Shown: positions 17,751-26,257, counted from the stretch's first letter. The stretch: DNA of 64,000 nucleotides from Desulfovibrio sp. Huiquan2017 (GCF_017351175.1 NZ_JAFMPN010000003.1:62001-126000), one strand, 5' to 3'. The notes: generated by a model from the sequence alone, not told the origin. A program made the numbers and translations.

Positions 17751-18803
17751 CTAGGCGAACTGTTCCAGGAAACGGACGTCGTTCTCGAAGAACATGCGCA
17801 GGTCGTCGATACCGTACTTGAGCATGGCCATGCGCTCGACGCCGAGCCCGAAGGCAAAGCCCGTGTAGACCTCGGGATCATACCCCACGGACTTGAACAC
17901 GTTGGGATCGACCATGCCGCACCCCAGGATCTCGACCCAGCCGGTCCCCTTGCACACGCGGCAGGTCTTGCCGTCCATCTCGCCCTTGCCCCCGCACACG
18001 GCGCAGGAGATGTCCACCTCGGCGGACGGCTCGGTGAACGGGAAGAAGCTCGGCCGGAAACGGACTTCGGTCCGGGGACCGAAAACCTTGCGCACGAACA
18101 CGGTCAGCGTGCCGCGCAGGTCGCCCATGGACACGTTGCGATCGACCAGCAGCCCTTCGATCTGGTGGAACATGGGGGTGTGGGTCAGATCCGAGTCGCG
18201 GCGGTAGACCTTGCCCGGGGCGATGACCGCCACAGGGGGCTTGCGCTGAAGCATGCTGCGAATCTGCATGCCGGAGGTGTGCGTGCGCAGGACGATCTTG
18301 TCCGACACGTACAGGGTATCCTGCATGTCGCGGGCCGGATGGTCCGGGGGCATGTTCAGGGCCTCGAAGTTATGCCAATCGTTCTCCACCTCGGGTCCGG
18401 CCACATGCTCGAAGCCGAGTTCCACCAGGGCGGAGGCGATTTCCTCCATGACCAGGGTCACGGGGTGCAGGGAACCGGCCCACGGCTTGCGGCCCGGCAT
18501 GGAAGGATCAAAACGCGACAGCGCCTGGCCAGCCTCGGCCGACTGCAAGGTGGCCTCCCACGAGTCCAGGAGAGCCGTGACGGCCTGCTTGACCTCGTTG
18601 GCCTTCTTGCCCGCGACGGGCTTGTCGGCGTTGTCGAGCTTGCCCAGCTTGCCCATGATCTGAGCGAGCTTACCCTTCCGGCCCAGGAACTCGATGCGGA
18701 GTTCCTCCAGTTCCTTTAACGAACAAGCCTGGCCCTTGCGCGATGCGCAATCCTGGGCCAGGCTGTCGAGTCCTTCCAGGAAGGACTTCAATTCACTACT
18801 CAC
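17751..18803 (-). CDS. pheS: Phenylalanine--tRNA ligase alpha subunit
   Basis: A 350-residue class II synthetase alpha chain. It has an N-terminal coiled-coil arm (about 1-90) that contacts tRNA, then the catalytic core with motif 2 ([17 protein letters not shown]) and motif 3 ([18 protein letters not shown]). A four-cysteine knot (CAVCGG...CRVCKG, about 270-290) is present, as in many PheS proteins outside the enterics. It charges tRNA-Phe together with PheT. The start lies three bases after the rplT stop, so it is read in the same transcript as the ribosomal proteins. Confidence 0.96.
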   Translation of the reverse strand: MSSELKSFLEGLDSLAQDCASRKGQACSLKELEELRIEFLGRKGKLAQIMGKLGKLDNADKPVAGKKANEVKQAVTALLDSWEATLQSAEAGQALSRFDPSMPGRKPWAGSLHPVTLVMEEIASALVELGFEHVAGPEVENDWHNFEALNMPPDHPARDMQDTLYVSDKIVLRTHTSGMQIRSMLQRKPPVAVIAPGKVYRRDSDLTHTPMFHQIEGLLVDRNVSMGDLRGTLTVFVRKVFGPRTEVRFRPSFFPFTEPSAEVDISCAVCGGKGEMDGKTCRVCKGTGWVEILGCGMVDPNVFKSVGYDPEVYTGFAFGLGVERMAMLKYGIDDLRMFFENDVRFLEQFA

Positions 18804-18806
18804 TGT

Positions 18807-19160
18807 TTAGCTCACTTTGGCCTTGGCTGCCTCTGCGATCTTGGCGAACACCTGCGGATCGCGCACGGCCATATCCGCCAGAACCTTGCGGTTCAGCTCG
18901 ATGCCGGCCTTCTTCAGGCCATTCATCAAGCGGCTGTAGGACATGCCGTTGATGCGGGCGGCGGCGTTGATACGCACAATCCACAGCTTGCGGAACTCGC
19001 GTTTCTTGCGCTTGCGGTCCTTGTAGGCATGGCACAGGGCCTTTTCAACGCGCTCACGGGCGGTGCGGTACAGGCGGGAACCCGCGCCACGATAGCCCTT
19101 GGCCATCTTCAAATATTTGTTGTGACGCCGCTTGGCGGCAACTCCACGCTTGACTCTCAT
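18807..19160 (-). CDS. rplT: 50S ribosomal protein L20
   Basis: A 117-residue, very basic protein. It starts [20 protein letters not shown], the conserved L20 N-terminal arm. L20 is an early assembly protein that binds 23S rRNA domain II and, in other bacteria, represses its own operon by binding an mRNA copy of that site. An unusually long 182-base spacer lies between rpmI and this gene. Its ribosome site is GGAGG seven bases upstream. Confidence 0.97.
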   Translation of the reverse strand: MRVKRGVAAKRRHNKYLKMAKGYRGAGSRLYRTARERVEKALCHAYKDRKRKKREFRKLWIVRINAAARINGMSYSRLMNGLKKAGIELNRKVLADMAVRDPQVFAKIAEAAKAKVS

Positions 19161-19342
19161 GGTAAAACCTCCATCGCTTTAACGAACCTCCCGGGCCGGA
19201 CGGACTCCCCCGACGAGGTGGATTGCTTTATGGGTTAACGGAATAAACGGGCATCTCGACCGGGCACTGCCGACGCACGTGCGAACCGGGGAATGTCCCC
19301 GCCTCTCTTGTGACGCCGCCGGAAGGCCTTATCAGGCGGATG
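19161..19342 (-). other. Long untranslated spacer between rpmI and rplT
   Basis: These two genes are normally a few bases apart; here 182 bases separate them. I see no open frame with a ribosome site. The spacer can form a short hairpin at about 19289-19301 (GGGGAATGTCCCC on the plus strand). It could be an L20 autoregulatory target or simply neutral; the sequence alone does not decide. Confidence 0.4.
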
Positions 19343-19540
19343 CTAGCCGTTGGGCAACTGACGGCGGACAGCCTTCAAGTTCGCGCCATCCACAGTGGTG
19401 GACTGGCCGAGGCGACGCTTTCTCTTGGCATTCTTCTTGGTCAGAATGTGCCGGAGATTCTTGCGGCGGCGCTTGAACTTGCCGGTAGCGGTCTTGGAAA
19501 ACCGCTTGGCGGCTGCACGGCGGGTTTTGATCTTGGGCAT
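19343..19540 (-). CDS. rpmI: 50S ribosomal protein L35
   Basis: A 65-residue, Lys/Arg-rich protein of exact family length, beginning [20 protein letters not shown], which is diagnostic for L35. It binds 23S rRNA in the large subunit. A GGAGGA ribosome site sits six bases upstream. It follows infC by 41 bases in the conserved infC-rpmI-rplT order. Confidence 0.97.
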   Translation of the reverse strand: MPKIKTRRAAAKRFSKTATGKFKRRRKNLRHILTKKNAKRKRRLGQSTTVDGANLKAVRRQLPNG

Positions 19541-19581
19541 GGTATCCTCCTAGAACGGGACCGGGGTCCCGACTCAAGTCT

Positions 19582-20130
19582 CTATTTTTTCACCGGAGCG
19601 AGCATCATCGTCATGGTCCGTCCTTCCGACATGGGCTTGCTCTCGACTTTGGCTAAATCCTGCAAATCCACCACGACCCGTTCGAGCATGGCAAGCCCGC
19701 GGTCCTTGTGGACGATTTCACGTCCCCGGAAAAAGATGGTCACCTTGCAACGGTCGCCGCCTTCCAGGAACTTAACAATGTTCTTGAGCTTGGTTTGGTA
19801 ATCGTGCTCATCGGTCTTGGGCCGGAACTTGACTTCCTTGATCTTGATAACGGTCTGTTTCTTCTTAGCTTCCTGCAGCTTCTTCTGCTGCTGGTACTTG
19901 AACTTTCCGTAATCCATGATCTTGCAGACCGGCGGATCGGCATTGGGCGCGACCTCGACGAGGTCCAGGCCCTTTTCCTTGGCGCGATCAAGCGCGTCAC
20001 GGGTAGCCATCACACCAAGCTGCTCACCGTCATCATCCACGACCCGCACCTTGGGGATGCGAATCCTCTCGTTCCGCCGGACCAGGTCTTCCCTCTTCTG
20101 GTCCCGGCGCGTGTTACCCCGAAAAGCTAT
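19582..20130 (-). CDS. infC: Translation initiation factor IF-3, AUA start
   Basis: A 182-residue protein if read from the ATA at 20130, which matches normal IF-3 length and has AGGAGG eight bases upstream. No ATG, GTG or TTG lies between the upstream in-frame stop and codon 28, so an AUG-family start would delete the conserved N-terminal segment (RRNERIRIPKVRVVDDDGEQ). IF-3 binds the 30S subunit and checks the initiator codon. Rare start codons (AUU in E. coli) let it control its own synthesis, and AUA would do the same. The first 17 bases lie inside the end of thrS in another frame. Confidence 0.93.
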   Translation of the reverse strand: MAFRGNTRRDQKREDLVRRNERIRIPKVRVVDDDGEQLGVMATRDALDRAKEKGLDLVEVAPNADPPVCKIMDYGKFKYQQQKKLQEAKKKQTVIKIKEVKFRPKTDEHDYQTKLKNIVKFLEGGDRCKVTIFFRGREIVHKDRGLAMLERVVVDLQDLAKVESKPMSEGRTMTMMLAPVKK

Positions 20131-22051
20131 AGCTCATTCCTCCTGCTTTGAAGGGCGCCTTTGCAGCATCCAAAATCAACTGCGCGGCTTCCTCCAGTGT
20201 CACCATCCCGGGGTCTTCTCCGTCTCGTGAACGAATATTGACGCACCCGGCCTCAACCTCTTTGTCACCGACTACCAACATGTACGGGACCTTCTCGACT
20301 TGAGCTTCCCGTATCTTGTAACCGAGCTTCTCGTTGCGGGTGTCCGCTTCGACGCGGATGCCCTTTGAAACCAGGAAGGCTTCGGCTTTCTTCATGAAAT
20401 CAAGTTGCGCATCGGTCACGTTCAGCAACCGTGCCTGCACAGGCGCCAGCCAGACAGGATACGCACCTGCGCAGTGCTCCGTCAAGACGCCGATGAAGCG
20501 TTCGATGGAGCCGAGCATGGCGCGATGAATCATCACGGGCCGGTGCCTCTCACCATCCTCGCCGACATATACTATGTCGAAGCGCTCTGGCAAGGTGAAA
20601 TCCACTTGGATCGTACCACATTGCCAGGACCTTCCAAGGGAATCACGCAGGTGGAAATCGATTTTCGGGCCGTAGAACGCGCCGTCGCCTTCGTTGATGG
20701 CGTAAGCCATGCCCGATTTGTCCAGGGCCTGACGCAGCCCCTCGGTGGCCAATTCCCAGTCCTCGTCCGTCCCGATGGACTTCTCGGGCCGGGTGGACAA
20801 CTCCACATCGAACTCGTAGTCGAACAAGGCGTAGATGTCCTGGTAGAATTTGATCAGATTGAGGATTTCCTCTTCCACCTGATCAGGGCGGCAAATGAGA
20901 TGCGCGTCGTCCTGGGTGAACGTGCGCACGCGCATGAGACCGTGGAGCACACCGGACTTCTCGTGCCGGTGAACCACGCCCAGTTCGAAATAACGTTGAG
21001 GCAGGTCGCGGTAGCTCATGATCTTCCGCTTGTAGATGATCATGTGCGCCAGACAGTTCATGGGCTTGATGCCGTAGGCCTGATCGTCGATCTCCGTGAA
21101 ATACATGTTCTCACGGTAATTTTCGTAGTGACCGGACTTCTCCCACAGCTCGCGCTTGAGAATGATCGGGCCCTGGACCAGGTCATAGCCGCGCTTGAGG
21201 TGTTCTTTGCGCTCGAAATCTTCGAGGATGGCCCGCAGGAGCATGCCGCGCGGATGCCACAGGGACATGCCCGGGCCGATCTCGTCGCTGAAGGAGAATA
21301 GATCGAGCTGCTTGCCGAGCTTGCGGTGATCCCGCTTCTTGGCTTCCTCCAGCCGGGCCAGATGCTTCTTCAGGGCCTTGGGGTCCTGCCAGGCGGTGCC
21401 GTAGATGCGCTGGAGCTGCTTGTTCTTCTCATCGCCGCGCCAGTAGGCTCCGGCCACGGAGAGCAGCTTGAAGGCCTTGATCTGGCCGGTGCGGGCCACG
21501 TGCGGGCCACGGCACAGGTCCGCGAAATCTCCGTGGGTGTAGATGGAAAATTCATCGCCGCCCAGGTCGTCCATGATCTCGGACTTGTAGGTCTCGCCCT
21601 TGGCCTCGAACAGCTCCTTGGCCTCGGCCTTGGTCGCGACCGTGCGCACGAAGGGTTTGTCCGCGCCCACGGAGGAGAGCATCTCCTTTTCGATGGCCTC
21701 CAGGTCCTCGGGCGTAAACGGACGCTCGTAGTCGAAATCGTAGTAGAACCCGTCGGTGATGGCCGGTCCGATGGTCACCTTGGCGGTGGGGAACAGCTTC
21801 TTGACGGCCTCGGCCATGACGTGGGCCGCGGAGTGGCGGATGATGCGGAGCCCTTCCTCGCTGTCCGCGAAGACGGGCTCGATGGTAGTGCAGGTCTCGG
21901 TAACGGGGGTGGACAGGTCCAGGATCGCGTCGCCGCATTGGGCGGCCACGACATTCTTGAACTGTTTTTTGGACAGCCCTTCCTTGAGGGCGTCGGCACA
22001 GGAAGCGCCGTCGGCCACTTCAACCTGTTTACCGGAGATTTCCACTTGCAC
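20114..22051 (-). CDS. thrS: Threonine--tRNA ligase
   Basis: A 645-residue class II synthetase, near the E. coli length (642). I start it at GTG 22051 (MQVEISGKQVEVADG), with GGGAG upstream; the frame is open farther up but that stretch does not look like ThrS. Domains: TGS (about 1-62), the editing domain with HSAAHVMA, the catalytic core with KPMNCLAHMIIYK (zinc-site cysteine), motif 3 and the C-terminal anticodon-binding domain. It charges tRNA-Thr and removes mischarged Ser. It heads the thrS-infC-rpmI-rplT-pheS-pheT operon, downstream of a tRNA-Val gene. Confidence 0.95.
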   Translation of the reverse strand: MQVEISGKQVEVADGASCADALKEGLSKKQFKNVVAAQCGDAILDLSTPVTETCTTIEPVFADSEEGLRIIRHSAAHVMAEAVKKLFPTAKVTIGPAITDGFYYDFDYERPFTPEDLEAIEKEMLSSVGADKPFVRTVATKAEAKELFEAKGETYKSEIMDDLGGDEFSIYTHGDFADLCRGPHVARTGQIKAFKLLSVAGAYWRGDEKNKQLQRIYGTAWQDPKALKKHLARLEEAKKRDHRKLGKQLDLFSFSDEIGPGMSLWHPRGMLLRAILEDFERKEHLKRGYDLVQGPIILKRELWEKSGHYENYRENMYFTEIDDQAYGIKPMNCLAHMIIYKRKIMSYRDLPQRYFELGVVHRHEKSGVLHGLMRVRTFTQDDAHLICRPDQVEEEILNLIKFYQDIYALFDYEFDVELSTRPEKSIGTDEDWELATEGLRQALDKSGMAYAINEGDGAFYGPKIDFHLRDSLGRSWQCGTIQVDFTLPERFDIVYVGEDGERHRPVMIHRAMLGSIERFIGVLTEHCAGAYPVWLAPVQARLLNVTDAQLDFMKKAEAFLVSKGIRVEADTRNEKLGYKIREAQVEKVPYMLVVGDKEVEAGCVNIRSRDGEDPGMVTLEEAAQLILDAAKAPFKAGGMSYSFSG

Positions 22052-22277
22052 TTCATCTCTCCCTTGTCCGGCCTGGGCCGGAACCTTGTGGCGCGCCTGC
22101 GGCAACGCCGTGAAAACACCTGAGCCGAATCCGCCCGGTGCGCGATCCGCGTTCTCTATCCGGATCAAATAGTAACGGAACCAGGGGCCGTCAATGGGGA
22201 CTGCGGCCCGGACCGGCGGTTTGGCCGCTCCACAAAAAATGAAAGGGAGGCACAAGGCCTCCCTTCCGGGGATGTTC

Positions 22278-22352
22278 TGGTAGGCGCGGAGGGATTTGAA
22301 CCCACGACCCTTTGCACGTCAAGCAAATGCTCTCCCCCTGAGCTACGCGCCT
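22278..22352 (-). tRNA. tRNA-Val (GAC anticodon)
   Basis: A 75-base cloverleaf. The acceptor stem AGGCGCG pairs with CGCGCCT, the D-arm is GTAGCTCAG-type, the anticodon loop is TTGACGT with anticodon GAC, and the T-arm carries GGGTTCAAATCCC. The discriminator A and the 3' CCA are encoded. It would read GUC/GUU valine codons. It lies 226 bases upstream of thrS on the same strand. Confidence 0.95.
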
Positions 22353-22554
22353 TCTCGTCGAAGCGGAGTGAATAACTATCCGGGGGCCGGTCCGATGTCA
22401 AGCACGATGTGCGATTTTTTTCATTTTTCCATCCCCATCCCCCCACTTGGCCCTACAGGCCCCCGGCACGGCGCGGATTCCACGCTTTGAGGGTGGCTTC
22501 TCCCTCCGGCTTTCCGTACAAGATGAAACCATGCAAACCAACCAAGGAGCAAAC

Positions 22555-22956
22555 ATGCTGCCCATCGGCATATCCCCCACCATCGTGGTCGAAGACCTGG
22601 CCCCGGCCCGCACCTTCTACACCACCCACCTGGACGGCCGCCTGATCTTCGACTGCGGCTGGTACATCGGCCTCATGTTCGGAGAAAACGGCCCCACCCT
22701 GCACTTCATGCAGCCGCACTCCCCGGACCACAAGCTCTACCAGGGCGGCCTGACCTACAACCTCAAACTGGCGGACGCGGCCAAGGTCGAAGCCGCCCAC
22801 GAGCGCATCCTCAAGGCGGGCCTGCCCATGGTCATGCCCCTGGAGGACCACCCCTGGGGCGACCGGGGCTTCTGCACCCTCGATCCCTACGGCGTGGCCC
22901 TCTACGTCTATGTGGAGATCGAACCGAGTGAGGATTTCAAGAAGTTTTACCTGTAG
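22555..22956 (+). CDS. VOC/glyoxalase-fold protein
   Basis: A 133-residue protein of the vicinal-oxygen-chelate fold. It starts MLPIGISPTIVVEDLAPART, the family's first beta strand plus helix, and ends with the matching second module (DRGFCTLDPYGVALYVYVEI). AAGGAG is five bases before ATG 22555; an earlier ATG at 22531 lacks a good site. Such proteins include glyoxalases, dioxygenases and antibiotic-binding proteins. The usual metal residues are not clearly all present, so I give no substrate. It is a single gene with its own terminator. Confidence 0.78.
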   Translation: MLPIGISPTIVVEDLAPARTFYTTHLDGRLIFDCGWYIGLMFGENGPTLHFMQPHSPDHKLYQGGLTYNLKLADAAKVEAAHERILKAGLPMVMPLEDHPWGDRGFCTLDPYGVALYVYVEIEPSEDFKKFYL

Positions 22957-22970
22957 GCCGGGCCAACGAC

Positions 22971-23002
22971 AAAAAAGCCGCCCTTGCGGCGGCTTCGCTC
23001 TT
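22971..23002. terminator. Bidirectional terminator
   Basis: Stem AAGCCGCC (22975-22982) and GGCGGCTT (22988-22995) with a five-base loop. A T-rich tail follows on the plus strand. The A-tract at 22971-22976 gives a U-tract for the minus-strand HEAT-like gene. Confidence 0.8.
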
Positions 23003-23017
23003 TTCGGGCAGCGGCGG

Positions 23018-23707
23018 CTACCCCAGGTCGTCCAGGGCGACGCGGGCCAGTTCTCCCACCGTGGTGTCGACGAGCTCGCGATGGTGGAAGGTGCGGATCG
23101 GGGCGGGATCGTCCTTGAGGACCTCAAGCTTCGCCCTGGCCCCTTCGGCGTGTATCAGCCCGAGCACGCGGGCCGCGTAGGCACGGTTGTAGACGTCAGG
23201 ATCCTCCAGGGCGACCATGAGGAATTTCTCGCCGTGGGCGACCAGTTCGGGCCGGGACTCGGCCAGGCGGGCCAGTCCCCACAGGACGTCGCGCCGCAAC
23301 TCCGGATGGTCCAGGAAGTTGCCGTCGCACTCCTCATCGCAAAAGATGTAGGAAACAAGAATCTTATGAAATTCCTTGGCAATGCGCTCACTGTTGACCA
23401 TGGCTTCGGCCATGAATAGGGGAATGCCCCACCCCAGGTTTCCAGACTCCTCATTCATGTACCACATGAGGGTACGCATGATGATCCGGGCCTTTTCCAT
23501 GGACGCTTCGGCCATGCGGGCGGCGGTCAGGCCAAAGGCCGTGACCGAGCGCCAGCGCACGGTCTCCAGCCGGTCCAGACGCAGGCTGAGGAGCGGCGGG
23601 ACCAGGTCCACGGGGCGGAACTCGTCCAGCTCGACGAGACGAATCTGCCAATCATCGTCGGCCAGGATATCATGAACAGTCTTCTTGACGCTGCGGAATC
23701 TGGACAT
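23018..23707 (-). CDS. HEAT-like repeat protein of the Desulfovibrio DVU0298 type
   Basis: A 229-residue, mostly helical protein with no signal peptide. It starts at ATG 23707, with GGAGGAGT five bases upstream. Repeated Leu/Arg/Ala helices (for example LRRDVLWGLARLAESRPELV and NRAYAARVLGLIHAEGARA) look like armadillo/HEAT repeats. I believe this is the family named after D. vulgaris DVU0298, but that is from memory. Two cysteines (IFCDEECDGN) sit mid-protein. HEAT proteins are scaffolds. It lies just downstream of a TPR gene but behind a terminator-like hairpin, so it may have its own promoter. Confidence 0.7.
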   Translation of the reverse strand: MSRFRSVKKTVHDILADDDWQIRLVELDEFRPVDLVPPLLSLRLDRLETVRWRSVTAFGLTAARMAEASMEKARIIMRTLMWYMNEESGNLGWGIPLFMAEAMVNSERIAKEFHKILVSYIFCDEECDGNFLDHPELRRDVLWGLARLAESRPELVAHGEKFLMVALEDPDVYNRAYAARVLGLIHAEGARAKLEVLKDDPAPIRTFHHRELVDTTVGELARVALDDLG

Positions 23708-23722
23708 GGTCACTCCTCCAAG

Positions 23723-23750
23723 AAAAAGGGAGCCGTCAAAGACAGCCCCC
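23723..23750 (-). terminator. Terminator between TPR and HEAT-like genes
   Basis: On the minus strand a ten-base stem (GGGGGCTGTC with GACGGCTCCC, one G-U pair and one mismatch, loop TTT) is followed by TTTTT at 23727-23723. It probably ends or attenuates the transcript of the TPR gene before the HEAT-like gene. Confidence 0.6.
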
Positions 23751-23792
23751 TCAATATAATCATCTTTACGGGATGGGCAACGAAAACAATGA

Positions 23793-24419
23793 TCAGTTTC
23801 CGGCCTGCTCCTCCACTTCCTTCTTGAAATCGGCGGGCACTTCAAAGCCGGATTCCTCGGCCTTCTTGATGCACACGGCGGCCTCGCCCCAGTTGCCGCG
23901 CTCGGCCTCGATGATCGCCTTGTTGTTCCAGGCAGGACCGAAATGGACCTGCTTTTCGAGCAGGGACTTGAGGATCTTGTCCGCCTCCTCGAAGTCACCC
24001 ATGGCGATGAGCACGCTGGACATGGTCGCCTGGGCCTGAGCGAACTCGGGATCAAGCTTCAGGGCCTTTTTCAGGGACTTGTGCGCCTTGTCGTTGTCGC
24101 CCAACTGCATGTAGACGAAGCCGATGTTGCCCCAGGGCACGGCGAAGAACGGACGCTGCTGGGTGGCCTGGACGTTGTAGCTCAGGCAGGAGTCCATGTC
24201 GCCGCGTTGCAGGGCGATACCGCCCAGCTGCACGTAGGCCTCGGCCATGCGCGGGGAATGCGCCACGGCGTCCAGGAACTCGCGCTCGGCCTCCACGAAA
24301 TCGCGGCGGGAGAGGTAAGCCACACCCAAATTGTAATGAGTGTTGCCGCAGGTCGGATTGTCGCGCAGTTTGGACTTGAGATCGGCAATGTATTCGTCGA
24401 TATTGTCGAATTTTTCCAT
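23793..24419 (-). CDS. TPR-repeat protein
   Basis: A 208-residue cytoplasmic-looking protein with about five TPR hairpins in a row (GNTHYNLGVAYLSRRDFVEA, then MAEAYVQLGGIALQRGDMD, AVPWGNIGFVYMQLGDNDK, and AQAQATMSSVLIAMGDFEEA). No other domain is visible. It is 15 bases downstream of the 121-residue gene and on the same strand as the YkgJ-type gene, so the three form one operon. TPR arrays hold partner proteins; the neighbours are the obvious candidates. Confidence 0.85.
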   Translation of the reverse strand: MEKFDNIDEYIADLKSKLRDNPTCGNTHYNLGVAYLSRRDFVEAEREFLDAVAHSPRMAEAYVQLGGIALQRGDMDSCLSYNVQATQQRPFFAVPWGNIGFVYMQLGDNDKAHKSLKKALKLDPEFAQAQATMSSVLIAMGDFEEADKILKSLLEKQVHFGPAWNNKAIIEAERGNWGEAAVCIKKAEESGFEVPADFKKEVEEQAGN

Positions 24420-24434
24420 GTGGGTATCCTTGCT

Positions 24435-24800
24435 TTATGGCTCGACGCCGTGTTTCTTACAGTGCTCCGCGTACCAGAGGCAGAAGTCGTAGACCGGCCG
24501 GACCTTCTCAAAGTTCATGACCAGCATGACGTTGAATTCGTTGACTTGGTCGAGGTATTCCTGATTCAGATTCTGGCCCGACTCCCGGATGAACAATTGG
24601 GTCAGCTGAGCCTGGGTCAGCCCCGTCTTCTCCACGCGGATGTCGATGGGATCGAACGGAGCGGCGAACGGGTCCCAGTTCTCGTAGCCCACGCGGTCCA
24701 CGAACTTGCGCCGCCGGGGCGACATCTTGTCGTACATGTACTGCTTGCGGGCCTCGACCTCGTGGCTCGGCATGTCCTCGTAGTTGAGCGTCTTGGTCAT
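24435..24800 (-). CDS. Uncharacterised 121-residue protein
   Basis: I do not recognise this family. The protein begins MTKTLNYEDMPSHEVEARKQ, is soluble and rich in charged and aromatic residues, and contains a basic stretch KMSPRRRKFVDRVGYENWDP. Two cysteines occur near the end (FCLWYAEHCKKHGVEP). It starts three bases after the YkgJ-type gene and ends 15 bases before the TPR gene, so it is almost surely translated with both. Codon use is like the neighbours. Confidence 0.75.
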   Translation of the reverse strand: MTKTLNYEDMPSHEVEARKQYMYDKMSPRRRKFVDRVGYENWDPFAAPFDPIDIRVEKTGLTQAQLTQLFIRESGQNLNQEYLDQVNEFNVMLVMNFEKVRPVYDFCLWYAEHCKKHGVEP

Positions 24801-24803
24801 AGG

Positions 24804-25622
24804 CTATTCCTTGCCGCCGATGACGATGGACTCGCCACAGGATTCGCAGGCGGAGCCGGATTCGGAACAGGAGGCGCAGGCCTCGGACTTGCCGGGCTTT
24901 TGGGCCGCGCCCGGGGCGATGATTTCCGCAGGCCGGGCCTCTTCCTCCGGGTTCTTCTCCCTGAGGGCCGTCTTCTCGCCCACACCGAGGTATCCCTCAT
25001 CGTAGTCCGTGACGATGGCCATGGACACGGGCAGAAGCATTTCTCCCAATTCGCTGAACCGGGAGCCGATGCCTGACTGCAACTCTTTGCCTATGGCCAA
25101 GAGCCGGTCCAGGATGATGTCCATGTTCACCGTGGGATATTTTTCGCCGCCCTTGAAGCCCGCCTGGTTGCAGGTATGGGCCTTGCCGCCGATGGAGGTG
25201 GGCACGCCGTACAGGCGGCAGGTGATGGGCCGATGCTCATAAATGGAGCACAGGTTGTCGTCGCCGAGCATGGGACAGCGCACCCGGGCCTTGGCCACCT
25301 CAAGGAGGATTTCATTGACCGGGCGGCCTTCCTGGCTCGCCTTGTAGACCTTGCGCTTGAGCTTGTGGATATCACGGTCGGCCCGGTCGGCGCGATCCAG
25401 GATGGCCGAACGCTCCAGGCCGGAAAACTTTTCGTTGAACTTGGCGTTGATGTACATGGCCTCGACCAGGGTCACGTCGAACAGGGCGTAACAGCAGTCG
25501 CTGCACCCCTTGCCGCACTTGACCAGGTCCGGCATCTCGGTCTCGATTTTCTTGAAAACCGCATCGACCTCGGCCACGATGGCTTCGTATTTTTTGAAAT
25601 ACTCGGTAAAATCAAGGGCCAT
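24804..25622 (-). CDS. YkgJ-family cysteine-cluster protein
   Basis: A 272-residue protein with the CxxxCxxCC cluster (CGKGCSDCC, about 36-44) and further conserved cysteines in VRCPMLGDDNLCSIYEHRP and ITCRLYGVP, the pattern of the YkgJ zinc/iron-chelating family. The C-terminal tail adds a separate Cys-rich segment (CASCSESGSACESCGES, about 248-264). The start at 25622 has AGGAG upstream; the in-frame extension before it does not look coding. The family is thought to bind metal, possibly Fe-S, but its role is unknown. It heads the operon with the 121-residue, TPR and perhaps HEAT-like proteins. Confidence 0.82.
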   Translation of the reverse strand: MALDFTEYFKKYEAIVAEVDAVFKKIETEMPDLVKCGKGCSDCCYALFDVTLVEAMYINAKFNEKFSGLERSAILDRADRADRDIHKLKRKVYKASQEGRPVNEILLEVAKARVRCPMLGDDNLCSIYEHRPITCRLYGVPTSIGGKAHTCNQAGFKGGEKYPTVNMDIILDRLLAIGKELQSGIGSRFSELGEMLLPVSMAIVTDYDEGYLGVGEKTALREKNPEEEARPAEIIAPGAAQKPGKSEACASCSESGSACESCGESIVIGGKE

Positions 25623-25854
25623 TCTCTGCTCCTGGACCGGCCAGGCGGCAACGCCGGCCATGGGTGGTGTTTCGCTTGCGACCAATTAAGTCGTGATTCG
25701 GCGCCGTCAACCGCGCAGCCGCAAAAAGGAAGGAGGCGCGCTCACCTGAAAAGGGGTTCCCCGGCGGCGGCTTGGGCGATGAAAGGCCCGTCCCGAAACA
25801 TTTCCCCGTGACCGCGACCCGCTGCGCGTCCACCGTTTCGGCGGCCCAAATGGA

Positions 25855-25884
25855 ACGGGAGCGGCGGATACCCGCCGCTCCCGT
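25855..25884 (-). terminator. Hairpin downstream of ferredoxin gene
   Basis: Perfect 13-bp inverted repeat (ACGGGAGCGGCGG at 25855-25867 and its complement at 25872-25884) with a four-base loop, 21 bases past the ferredoxin stop. The run after it on the minus strand (TTCCATTT) is only partly T-rich. I read it as a terminator or an mRNA-stabilising stem. Confidence 0.65.
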
Positions 25885-25905
25885 AACCATATCAGATCGT
25901 GAAGG

Positions 25906-26094
25906 CTAGTTTTCTTCGACCGTGATGGCGTCGTTTTCACAAACTTCGACGCAGGATTCACAACCGAGACATTCCTCTTCGTTGACCGCAACGGCTTTGC
26001 CGTTCTGAAGCTCGTAGACTTCAACCGGGCAAACGTCCACGCATTCGCCGTCGCCGGTGCACTTGTCGGTGTCGATAGTGATAGTGTAGGCCAT
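25906..26094 (-). CDS. Seven-iron-type ferredoxin with Asp ligand (ferredoxin III-like)
   Basis: A 62-residue acidic ferredoxin. The C-terminal cluster motif CLGCESCVEVC (Cys42, 45, 48, 52) is standard. The N-terminal motif is CTGDGECVDVCP, where the second ligand is Asp15 instead of Cys (Cys12, Asp15, Cys18, Cys22). This is the pattern of D. africanus ferredoxin III, which carries one 4Fe-4S and one 3Fe-4S cluster that can take up a fourth metal through the Asp. It is a low-potential electron carrier. GGAGGG lies before ATG 26094. It is a single gene with a sigma-70-like promoter at 26229-26257. Confidence 0.93.
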   Translation of the reverse strand: MAYTITIDTDKCTGDGECVDVCPVEVYELQNGKAVAVNEEECLGCESCVEVCENDAITVEEN

Positions 26095-26228
26095 TTTTCC
26101 CTCCAAAAGATAATTTGGGATGCCCGCCTTATGGGGGCTGTTTGCGTGCTGCCCTTTCGGCCTGTGACCTGGGCAAACACGGCATTTCAAAGTACGGCTC
26201 CGGTCACGCGGGATCGGGCACGAACTTG

Positions 26229-26257
26229 CTGATATATTCATGCCCGCCATGTGTCAA
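26229..26257 (-). promoter_or_regulatory. Likely promoter of ferredoxin gene
   Basis: On the minus strand TTGACA (26257-26252) is followed after 17 bases by TATCAG, or after 15 bases by TATATC. This leaves an untranslated leader of roughly 130 bases before the ferredoxin ATG. The perfect -35 box makes the call reasonable; the exact -10 is uncertain. Confidence 0.5.

Noticed and set aside
22052..22277. T-box or tRNA-like leader for thrS
   Set aside because: I could not find a T-box consensus (TGGNACC), and T-boxes are not expected in this group.
22165..22446. A short frame running through the tRNA-Val gene
   Set aside because: It overlaps a complete tRNA cloverleaf on the same strand and has no family signal.
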